A DNA stretch of 64,000 nucleotides, from contig CM036628.1 in assembly GCA_020746105.1 (NCBI GenBank), positions 6,520,001 through 6,584,000 on the forward strand, read 5' to 3'. This document shows, piece after piece, positions 1 through 9,834 of this stretch. Source of the stretch: Trogon surrucura. Taxonomy: Eukaryota; Chordata; Aves; Trogoniformes; Trogonidae. A model generated the notes under the pieces. The model was given only the letters and a program-made list of their open reading frames with translations. It searched no databases and had not been told where the DNA came from. Position 1 is the stretch's first letter; the number at the start of each line of letters is the position of its first letter. The position numbers and the translations under genes were made by a program.

Positions 1-1562
1 TTTGGTCATCAGCCTGTTCCCTTTTGTCTTATCTCTGACCCGTGGGTAAATCTCGGGCTCAGAGCCAAGCCATTTCTCTCTCTGCCTATTTCTCCCTGAT
101 GCTCTTTGCTCTAGTCCCTTTCATTCGTACCATCGTATCTTACTGGCTTTGTAGACTTCAGTAGCCTGAGACAAACTGAGAAAATTGTCACCCAGATTCC
201 TCTGCACTGTGCTGAAAAATAATCATAATCGGAAATGGGTGATAAGCTTGAAAGAAGAATGGATTTTGCCAGGAAGCTTGGCATTTGTAATACCAGAGTG
301 GACTTGAAACTCCCAATTTGTGTCCTGAATATCCTAGGTGAGACTAACAGCCACTTTTCCTAATATCACTACTTAATCCTTTGCATCTTTCCTCTGAATC
401 CCTCTGACAACCCCAATAATCCACCACATTTTTCTCAGCTTTACACTCTCCATCCAGAGGAACTTATATTGTTACCATTATCCTTTGGGCTGAGGGCTCA
501 GCAGGGCTCCAAAGCCTATCAATTTTCAGGCCAGAGGGCTTATTTTTTATGAAGTGAAGTTCTCACAACACCCCATGGGGCTAGACCACGCTCACTGCAT
601 TATCCTCTGTCTTGGTAGCCCTTGGAGCCACAGGTTCCGAATAGCTTTACCTTACAAATAGATCCTCCGGAATGGTGAAAAAAGAAAATATTCCCCACTG
701 CTGGGCTAATTACTGTTCTGAATTCCTGGAGGAAGAGCTGCTTCCTTCACTTGCATCCATGCATCTCGGAAAAATGCATTTTGAGACTCCTAGTGCTGTA
801 ACCACAGCTTCCCTAAAAAATTATGTAGCCCTGGAGGAGGAGGGAGATGTCGGTAGCTTTACTCTGGTAGGTGCAAACCAATTGTTTAATTAAAATCCAT
901 GTTATGGAAAACACAGGAGGGGGCGTAGAAAATTGGCGAATAAAAAGTTATTTCCTTATTTCCACGGGAGCTTTTTATCCTTCAAGATAAAAATAGTAAA
1001 CAAAATCTGAAGGTACTTTAGCTTTCAGGAAATTGTCCCTTACTGGAAAGTCTTGTTTAGTCAAAATGCTTCACAAAAAGATCTTTACAGGTTTTGAAAG
1101 AAAGATGTTGATTCAGGTACCTCATATTGACAAGAAAGACTTAAATGCAGCTGTCAGACTCTCTTGAGTCTGCAAAAGTAGGAAATACCTCCAGTAATGA
1201 GGGGATTGCTTTCACAGCTATTTACCTGTTAGGCTCTACTGAAGGTCTGGGGATCTCTGATAAGCTACATGCACGTAGCTGTGTTTTAAGGGCATATATG
1301 TGCTTTTGTGCAGAGAGAGAGAGAAGAATGCGAATGAGTGCTGCCCATATTTGATTTAGCATGAATTTCAATAGTTCCAGACAAATTTGAAAGCCCATAC
1401 AAATCATACAGCTTCAAGTCTGGCTGTGTGCTAGACTAGAATTTTTTGTTAGGTCAGACCTTTATCTCGGCTTCTTTTTTGTGGCTCTTTATGGGGAGAT
1501 TGAAGAGGAACTGAAACTGGTGACCTGTCTTGACCTTTGGTACTGGATTAAAATTCCAACTG

Positions 1563-1576
1563 GCTGCCATGGCAAC
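1563..1576. promoter_or_regulatory. RFX X-box-like palindrome
   Basis: gctgccatggcaac differs at one position from the symmetric RFX consensus GTTGCCATGGCAAC. RFX factors bind it as dimers and are active in neurons and ciliated cells. It is a motif match only. Confidence 0.35.
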
Positions 1577-3888
1577 GGGGCCTTGAAAATTAGATCCTGA
1601 CAGAAGCAGAGAGAAACTTAAAACTGCAACTGCTGCACTGAACTGAAGAAAGGTTGCTTACAATTGTCAGTGACAGGCTCCTAATTGAAATAATCTGCCT
1701 TTCCCTGTACTTGAAAAAAATAAGGAAGGGAGATATGGAAAAAAAAAAAGTAAAAATCAGTAAACTGTTTCTTGATTATTTTTTTTTTTAGGCAAAAATC
1801 TGTTGCAATTCAAAGTAAAGCACATGCTGGAGAATCCAGCGCAGACTCTGATGTTAAAGGTGGCAGCAAGCATGGTGAGAAGGGAGCCAGATGCGCTTGC
1901 AAAGGTCTAAACCACCCAACCCAGACAGGTAGCAGGAGCCAGACAGTGGCCAGTGTTAAACTACAGATTAACTTTCTATTTTTTTCTTCTTTAACCTGAT
2001 GCCAGTGATCAAAAGAAACATCACAGTGTTGTGGCTGACTACCAGGATCCATGCAGTTATCTGTTCTGTAGATGTAAAGAGATAAACATAAGCTAAATAG
2101 TGCTATTTCAGATCAGGTGTGATAAAAGTTACTCATTTGCCAATCTAATCAATGCGACGGTGGGAGGGAGATAATAGTGCAAGTCATTCGCTACTGAAGG
2201 AGGTTGATTTTTTTCCCTATGGAGAGCAGAATGCAGTGGTAACCTGAAGGGAGAAAGTGCTGAGGGTCACATAAAGGATTTCTTGCTCTTGTCCACTTTA
2301 TCCAGGAATCCCCCTCATCCCAAAATCAAATATCTTTGGAGATTAGGTTGCAGCACCATCTCATGTTAACCTGTGGCTTTCACCAAACACCTGAGGGTCC
2401 AGAGGATGCTCTGAGAGTCCTGTTACACTTCCCAAAGCAAAGAAGGACCAGAACAACCCCCCCATCACACGAGAGGATGCTGCCTCCTAGCAGCCAGTAG
2501 CCCCTCTTTCTAAAGGCCCTGTGGGGATTGCTGTCTTCTCCACCAAAAAAAAAATAAAAAATCATAAAAATACATAGATTTTGTGTATCAGATAAAGGAG
2601 ATTTCTTATCGGACAAATAGATACCGTTGAATTGGATTAGATGCTCTGTACAGTTAGGTAACTGCTGCAGAATCGGATTGGATTGTGAGGACTATATATA
2701 GCTAGATGAAAGTTTAATAACTGTAGGTAGATGGCATTAAGTTTTTGGAAGAGATAGTTTTGTCAAAGCTTAGTGTCCAAACTTACTGCAAAATCCTGAG
2801 ACTGTGCTTGGTGTCTGAATTCAAGCAGAGGGCAGGCACAGAAAAATGCTTCCTTTAGTTTTCTGTGGACTGGATTATGAAAGTATTGGATTTGTTATGT
2901 ATTGGTGTATTGTGCAGTTGTAGGATCAAAGGAAATGTTACAGATGTTCAAAACCACAAAATTTTGGGTAATATATTTTGTGTCATTCACTGCATGATTG
3001 GGGTAGTGATTATCATAAATCCTGTCCATTATTAAGGGCAGGTAAGCATTAAGCGAGTGCAGATTATGTTGAAATAATACATTATATCATCTTAACAAAA
3101 TACTTATTTCTGGACTAGACTGTTGACCCGATACATGGGAGAAAGTGGGTGAGGTAGATAAGCAGTTTTCTAACAAAGGAAAATAAAATCCACTTAACAT
3201 TTTTCAGGCTCTGAGTTATGTGCTTCGCTAATGTCAGACAGTTAAAAATAGAGGCCATTATCTGAAATTTCAAGTGGCAAATCAATTTCTAGAATGAGTT
3301 AGTTCAGAGGAGTTGCCGTCAGAGATGAATTTGGCCCATCCCATTGTACGCTTGCCACTGTTACTGTTTCCTGCAAAGCACCACTAACTCTGCCTTAATT
3401 ACTGTCAGGCTGGACTATGGAGCCCTGGAGTATCTGGCAATAAACTTGTGTTTTGCTGGAGGGGAAGGTAAAGAAACATTTAAATAGGTTTTTAAAATAA
3501 GCGTGAAATCTCTGAAGATGTACTGTTGTAGTGCATGCTGTATATCAAAATATATAAGCATCTAGTTGTAACAATGGCTTTGTAAACACATTACTGAGCA
3601 AACTATGAAAAGTAATCCACCAAGGGGCCGTTTCCCTAACTCGTAAGCACAAAGTTAAGAGACCAGTGCCATAAAGCAGATATGTGCTGTTAAAAAATAC
3701 TTCCTTTTATGTGAGATTATTTTGTGTTAAGCCCGATAGATGACTGCTTTTTTATTTTTAGATGCGTATCTTTTAATGCTTGGAAATATTTGCGTTTAAG
3801 GCAAAAGTCAGCCACCCTCGGAAAAGCCATGAATAATTCATTAATATGTGAACGTGGGGCAAACAGTGCTTAAGGGTGGCATGAAAGT

Positions 3889-3911
3889 GCCCACGTGGAC
3901 CTCACGTGGGC
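3889..3911. promoter_or_regulatory. Double E-box (CACGTG x2) in a perfect dyad
   Basis: Two canonical CACGTG E-boxes (3892-3897 and 3903-3908) lie 11 bp apart centre to centre, about one helical turn. They form the arms of a perfect 9-bp inverted repeat: gcccacgtg, 5-bp spacer, cacgtgggc. CACGTG is bound by bHLH-ZIP factors (MYC/MAX, USF, MITF/TFE) and CLOCK/BMAL1. It borders a GC-rich block at about 4021-4200. Function is inferred from sequence alone. Confidence 0.4.
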
Positions 3912-4020
3912 CGAGTGCCGCCGTGCCATGTGGTGCTGCTACAGCTATGGGCTGGCTTTTTGTGGAATTACAATATTGCCGTGTATAATGAGAAAAGCCT
4001 TCAGCGCTGTCGCTCCTTTT

Positions 4021-4200
4021 AGCAGCCTGCAGGCATGGCCTGAGGGGCGGTTGGAGCCCATCTCCTAGGCCACACGGAGCCTTCTCGCTGCCGAGCCCCG
4101 CGGTGGCTTGGTGAGCTTTCGGCTGCTCCAGCGCAGCCTCCCTGCAGGCTGCTCACCCAGGAGGAGCGCGGTGCCTCGTAGCCATTTTGGAGGCCACAGT
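4021..4200. other. GC-rich block (about 68% GC) with long inverted repeat
   Basis: Hand count gives 122 G+C in 180 bp and 11 CpGs, observed/expected about 0.5, so it falls just short of a CpG island. Perfect 13-bp inverted arms agcagcctgcagg (4021-4033) and cctgcaggctgct (4141-4153) flank the centre; each contains the palindrome CCTGCAGG. A GCCATTTTGG string at 4181-4190 resembles a YY1 site. No exon is recognisable. Confidence 0.45.
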
Positions 4201-5300
4201 TTCCAACTCATCTGTCAGTCACATACGCGTATCACTTGCCCGCATGTCCCCGCCCCAACCCGTTCGGAGCAACCTCCTACAAAATAGAAAAACCATGAGG
4301 TAAACCGTGCGACGGTGTGAATAGTTCTGATCTCTTGTTGGCATCTTGCCTCACGCCCAGCTGAGGAGCCGGAGCCTTCCCACCATACAGCGTTCCTGGG
4401 TAATGTCAGCAGGGAAAGGGACATCCCAGCTGGTGGATGATCTCAGTTCTGGGTTGATAAGCTTTTCTGCATGTATCCATCCTGCCTTCTTTCAAAGCGA
4501 ACAGCAGTGTTCCTGGTGTCTACAGGGGCAGTTTGCTCAGATAGTGTGCAGCTTGCTCCCGGAGGGATTTTATTCAGGAAATTGCAGAACTTGCGTAAGA
4601 AAAGGTGTTAAGTGAATTATATACAAACTGGATATGGAATTAATCTGCCATAGCCAAAAAAACAGTAAAAGCTCATATATTGCCAATTGCTGACATTTCT
4701 TGCAGTTTTGTAAATTGTGCAGCTATGCAAACACTGAGCTAGAAATCCAGTATCACCTTCCTTTTCCAAAATACAGAACTTTCTGCGCTGTTTTGCTTTT
4801 GTCAGTGTTACATACTAGTTTTATTATGGTACGCAGCTCAGACTGATTAATACCAGTGAGAGGGCATTTGTTGATTTTGTTTGCTTTGTTTCAACCAGTA
4901 AATATTTAGGGGATTGGAGAAAATGTATGTAGTTGAAATCTCAGATATGACTGGTCATGATCATGTTGTTAGAAGTAATGGGAGTTTGAGACTTTTCAGA
5001 AGAAAGAGCAATGTGAAGATGTTGCAGGACTTGTTTATTATTATAATGAGATCGTGTTTCAGCATTGTTGTGTTTTTAAAGACTGAAGGCTTTGATAAAC
5101 GGCTGTTGTTTATCTCTAGTAAGTTTTTTAAAGTCCATTCTGATAGGTAAAATTACTTCACATGTAGTCTACAGAACAGGCACCATGCATCGTATTAAAA
5201 AAAGAAAAAAGCAAACACAATGAATCTGTTAAATCGTAATGGCTCCCAGTCGTGACAAATTTGCAGATTAAAGCTCATTGAATACACATTTAAATGATAA

Positions 5301-5331
5301 ATGATAATGGCTCAGAAAGAGCCATTATGAT
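5301..5331. repeat. Inverted repeat (13-bp stem, 5-nt loop)
   Basis: ataatggctc (5304-5313), spacer agaaa, gagccattat (5319-5328) form a perfect 10-bp stem, extended by two more pairs after one mismatch. It lies in a unique-looking intronic stretch. Confidence 0.7.
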
Positions 5332-6543
5332 CTATTTCATCAATAATCCACATTTTTTGCCTTGTAACTACACCAAGGATGAACATAATGGATACTGCCT
5401 GATGAAAAAAATATTTTGTTTATGGAAGAGAATCAGAGAAAAGAAATTCTCAGATTAACAAATTTAAGTGGTTGTTACTGTTTGTTTATATTGTTTATGC
5501 ATGACAGATTTTCCCCATTATTAATATTAATCATTTACAGCTCTAGAGCTTGTACTTGGAAAAAAGCGTGTTTAGTCTTAAAATCCCTCAAACTGCAGTT
5601 GATTTTACTGAGGTTTGGAAAACGTAACTAAGCAGAATGAAGCAGGGATGCAGAATTAAACATTCAAGGTTTCAACTACATGCTGTTCAGCACTTGTTAG
5701 CACCCAGTTGCACAAAGTTTGTGAGCAGCGGTCGCTGGGTTTGTCACAAACCTGTCATGTTTCTCATGCAGAAACATGTGCACATTTTCTTAATTTAATG
5801 CGCCTGCCCAGGACAGCCTTTAGGGTACTCCAGCAGGTCCCAAGTGCATTGAGTTCAGTCCAGATGGTGCTGATGTGTTTTGGCACTCACGGGCATGCAC
5901 CTGTAGAAGACCTGGTGGGATTTTGTCGACGAGATCCTCAAACTGTGCTGAAACAGAATTTCCTGCTGAAGAAAGAGGAGGGGTGAGGGTAGACCCAAGT
6001 GTGCTGTGTTGAGAACGCTTGGTTGTAATCTCATGTGCACGTGCCTGTGATCTCATGCCTCATCAGGTTTAGGACTGCCGTGGCAAGTTCCTTTAGGCTT
6101 GAGTTCCCAAAGACCATTTATAAAGCAGCAGCAAAACTCTGTTTGGTATGAAGGGTGACAAAGTGCATCTTTGTGAGATATTCTGACTGAAAATTAGCAG
6201 TTAACTTAAAGCTGAATTTTTTTATGTTGAGTGCGTATTTTCATATGTGACACCCAAAAGCTAAATTTACTACAAGTATGAACTGTGGTGGACTCATTTG
6301 CCGTACCGTGTTGTTGGATAAATTGAACATGTTAACAGTGGAGCAGGATCCTGGTATGCTTAGTCATAGAAGTAATCTCAGTGGAGTTACTGGAATCATT
6401 CATATGAAGGATGTGAAGGTCCTCTTTAAGACTCACGTTTACCAAGTACTTCTGGGCATTTTCTGCTTTCTGGTAACATACCATTGCAGATTAGCACCAT
6501 GGAGCCATTTGACAATAAACAGGACTGCAAGAATGTCATCTGG

Positions 6544-6558
6544 AAAAAAAAAAAAAAA
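6544..6558 (+). repeat. A15 homopolymer
   Basis: Fifteen consecutive A. No retrogene or SINE body is recognisable upstream, so it is not taken as a retroposition tail. Confidence 0.85.
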
Positions 6559-6766
6559 GAGCAAGATGTAATTCTAGGGCTCGCTTAGCCCTCTTAAAAA
6601 CATTCAAAATTTTGGTATTTCTCTTACAAAAATTGACTTGTTATTTCACTCCTTCATGTAATGGAGCACATAACTCCTACCCTTCACCTTAGATATTTTC
6701 ACTGAGAATGAAACACTTTGAGTGACCGTTGCTTCAGGCAGTCGGTATCTGTAGCAATTCAACATA

Positions 6767-7310
6767 AATCACAGAATCGCAGAATGTCAGGGGTTGGAAG
6801 AGACCCCAAAAGATCATCTAGTCCAACCCCCCAGCCAGAGCAGGATCACCCAGAGCAGATCACACAGGAACACATCCAGGCGGGTTTTGAATGTCTCCAG
6901 AGAAGGAGACTCCACAACCTCCCTGGGCAGCCTGTGCCAGTGCTCTGTCACCCTCACAGTGAAAAAGTTTTTCCTAATGTTTTTGTGGAACCTCCTGTGC
7001 TCCAGCTTGTATCTATTGCTCCTTGTGCTGTCATTGGACATCCCTGAGAAGAGCCTGGCTCCGTCCTCCTGACATTCACCCTTGACATATTTATAAACAT
7101 TAATGAGGTCACCCCTCAGCCTCCTCTTCTCCAAGCTAAAGAGACCCAGCTCCTTCAGCCTTTCCTCATCAGGGAGATGTTCCACTCCCTTCATCATCTT
7201 TGTGGCTCTGCGCTGGACTCTCTCAAGCAGCTCCCTGTCCCTCTTGAGCTGAGGGGCCCAGAACTGGACACAATGTTCCAGATGTGGCCTCACCAGGGCA
7301 GAGCAGAGAA
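6767..7310 (-). mobile_element. CR1 LINE, 5'-truncated, with ORF2 C-terminal fragment
   Basis: Non-LTR retrotransposon fragment of the CR1 family. The 3' terminus is at the left edge, where the + strand shows aatcacagaatcgcagaatg, the complement of the CR1 tail repeat. The element then runs rightward through the usual landmarks (ggttggaagagacccc, then catctagtccaaccccccag). The minus strand is open for about 160 codons (7293 to 6814) and encodes the C-terminal part of CR1 ORF2, with motifs [63 protein letters not shown] and [12 protein letters not shown]. The 5' end is truncated near 7310, typical of target-primed reverse transcription. Endonuclease and RT catalytic domains are absent, so the copy cannot move by itself. 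The intact frame suggests a comparatively young copy. Confidence 0.95.
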
Positions 7311-7440
7311 CATCCTATACTGCCACAATGTTTTGAATTACAGAAGAGAGAGCAGAAGGGGGGCTTTTTAACTTTTAACACATGCTTTATGTAAATACTG
7401 AAGTAAAACATAAGCTTGCAATGAATTTTTGTAGCCTTTC

Positions 7441-7965
7441 TCTTCCCAAAGGGCGTATGTCAAGATACCCCTAATGCCTGTGCCTGAGCCGCTGAGGCTG
7501 GGGTGATGTTCAAAAGCGAAGCTGTGGGGACAGCTGTGGTGTCACCCTGCATTAGAGCTCCCCAGGCCCCACCAGGGAGCCAGAGTGTCCCCTGGGGCCA
7601 CGGCAGCCTCAGGCCACACCGTGGTGGCCTAGCCGTGGTGACATGGCCAAGGTGGCATTGCTATGGCAACGTGGGCTTGGCCAAGTGAGGCGACGCACTG
7701 TGCGGCCTCTGCACTGGCACCAGTTTGTTTGGCATGAGGTGAAAGTCCCCTGGTGGCACATCGTGACTCGCGGGAGACATGGCCTTCAGAGGTGTGAAGA
7801 CGACTGGGTAGGGCAGAGGCCGATTTCTTCCCCTTCCCAGGCTGTGATATGGGTTGTGGCCTCAGTGGCCACCGGTGAACGGGGCTGGGCCCTGGGTTTT
7901 GATAACCTGGTCACTCCGCGTGTGGCCTGCCCCGGCCTCCCGAGTCCCTGCCGTCACATGAGGTG
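7441..7965. other. GC-rich intronic stretch, gene-free
   Basis: A G/C-rich stretch directly beside the CR1 copy at 6.77-7.31 kb. It contains purine/pyrimidine-biased near-repeats built on ggtggc and gtggtg (7615-7665). It yields overlapping open frames of up to 157 codons on the + strand, but these have no recognisable domain and use no consistent codon pattern. CpG density is modest. An X-box-like motif lies at 7657-7670. Confidence 0.4.
7657..7670. promoter_or_regulatory. RFX X-box-like palindrome
   Basis: attgctatggcaac matches the GTTGCYATGGCAAC consensus except at the first base. It lies in a GC-rich stretch beside a CR1 element. It is a motif match only. Confidence 0.33.
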
Positions 7966-8580
7966 CTGTTATGGCCGAGCTAATGACTTAAAAGACTTCT
8001 CATTAAATATTCCACTTGGCAAAGTTTGGTTCATAGATGCTCTCAGGGAGGAGGAGGGAGAGGGGTCAGTCCCGCGTGTTAAAAAAACAGCTCTACTTTT
8101 AGGCCTTTTTCCATAATAAGATTTTCTCAAATGACTTGCCGCAATAAATGGGTCTTTTTAAATTTGAAAAGTTCAATTCTAAGTTCAGGGGTAGCCCTCA
8201 GGCGCTGTGGTGGAAGATCCTTGTACATATTACAGAGTGATTATTGACAGAGTTTAACTTTATTGACCCTGCTCTCCTAATTCCTAACAAATTTTCTAAA
8301 TGTGCTCTTTAAAATCCCTACAGAGCGCTGCAAGACTTTGGGTAATTCCAGAGCTGCGTCTGAGATTATTGCTTTATTACCTTCCTTTTTTCCATCCCGT
8401 TCCCCAGGCTGACTGGTCCTCTGACATTTCTTTTTTAATATATTCTCAGCAGAATATGTGTGTTTGTCCTTCCTATAGCTTTCGGCTTAGCATTTATCCA
8501 ACACATCTGCTCTGTTCTGTTGATTCAGGCACTTTCCACTCCTTCTTTAACCCATTTCAGTAAAGTACTTCCCTATGCTA

Positions 8581-8614
8581 CAGACAGACAGACAGATAAA
8601 TGAATAAATAAATA
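8581..8614 (+). repeat. Compound microsatellite (CAGA)n/(AATA)n
   Basis: Four CAGA units run into GATAAATG and then AATA units. Confidence 0.9.
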
Positions 8615-9410
8615 CCTACTTTTTCAGCAATTTCATAGCTTTGCCAACAGGTTCAGTGAAAACAGAATATGTGTTTATTCTTATATTGAAAACTGAGAAC
8701 ATTCTGAAAGTCTGTAAGCTTTCTAGCTGTCCAGCCTCTCTGGGCAGACTTGTGCCTCTGCCCAGCACCCAACATGACAGAGTTGTGTTGGTGGAGGGTT
8801 GACTTCACTCATTTTCCCCTGCTGTCAAGCTTGCACAATTGAGGGATAAAATTCCAACTTGAATCAGTAGAGAAAACATGAGTATTTAATTCCTACACAG
8901 GATTCAGCAGTTGATAACTTACAGCAACGTGTCGTATAAATTAAGTAGTTTGTGCTTAAGTGCTTTTTTATTAGGCACTGCTGAGCTTGTTAATGGCAAG
9001 TGTGTTCTTTGGATTTTAGAGAAAGTTACTTGCTCTGAAGTGATTGAAAATCAAATGATATGTCTATCTTTAGGTAGGAGATCATTCTGAAAATTGGAAG
9101 TACAATGTGTTCTTCCTTATTTAATGTTTCCACCTTCCTTGGAAATATCTATATTGCTTTAATACTCAATGTACCTAATAATTCACCAAAGCGTTTTCAC
9201 TTTCTGACCCACTGAGTGCGTGGCCTGATAACCTTACTCAGGCCCCTCACAAGGTGGCTTGTCCAGGTGTGCAGTTTTTGTGCGTGATGCTCTAAGTCAA
9301 GACAGGTACTAACCATGTCACTTACGGTCCTGAACAGAGATGTTTAAACAGTACCAGGGTGAGTGTGGAATACAGTAGGTGAAGAAAAACACAGATGTTG
9401 GGGGAAGATG

Positions 9411-9600
9411 AATTTGTTGTTAAGACATTGGATTGGTGCCCAGGAGAATTTGATTTTAATTCCAGCTCTAACAAGGGCTTCCTGTATGACCTTTTGGAAA
9501 TTATGTCTCAGTTCTCAGTCTGTAGGTAGGAATAATGTTTTTTTTCCCATTTCCTATCTTTCAGTGAAGACTGGTGAAGAACTTAGAGAGTTTAATATGG
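9411..9600 (+). mobile_element. MIR-like SINE relic
   Basis: tRNA-derived MIR family pattern in + orientation. It contains ttgttaagacattggattgg (cf. gtggttaagagcatggactc), gattttaattccagctctaa (cf. gttcgaatcccggctctgcc), cctgtatgaccttttggaaa (cf. ctgtgtgaccttgggcaagt), tctcagttctcagtctgtag (cf. ctcagtttcctcatctgtaa) and aggaataatg. A T-rich insertion near 9537 separates the last part. The order of all landmarks is preserved and identity is moderate, as expected of a Mesozoic SINE. No transcription potential is evident because the A and B boxes are degraded. Confidence 0.72.
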
Positions 9601-9770
9601 GAAGTTTGGGATAAACGTAATGAAAACATGGCCTATTATAGACTAAGATTTTTATAATTTCTATGAACCTCTGTATTCTAAGAGGCTTCTGTAAAAAAAA
9701 AACAACCTGTTAGTTTAATCTCTTTTAAACTCTAATAGGACTTTTTACATAAGCTGGTTTTTAGCATGCA

Positions 9771-9834
9771 TTTGGGATGAGTGCATTACCCTTGAGTAGT
9801 GAACTCACAAGCGAGTTATGTGGGTAATCCCAAA
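9771..9834. repeat. Bulged hairpin-forming sequence
   Basis: Nested arms tttggg/cccaaa, attaccc/gggtaat and aactc/gagtt fold into a 64-nt hairpin with an 8-nt one-sided bulge and a 6-nt terminal loop (acaagc). The bulge makes a microRNA precursor unlikely. Confidence 0.5.

Noticed and set aside
7643-8116. 157-codon open frame on the + strand
   Set aside because: It lies in GC-rich intron, has no recognisable domain or splice structure, and starts in a repetitive ggtggc stretch.
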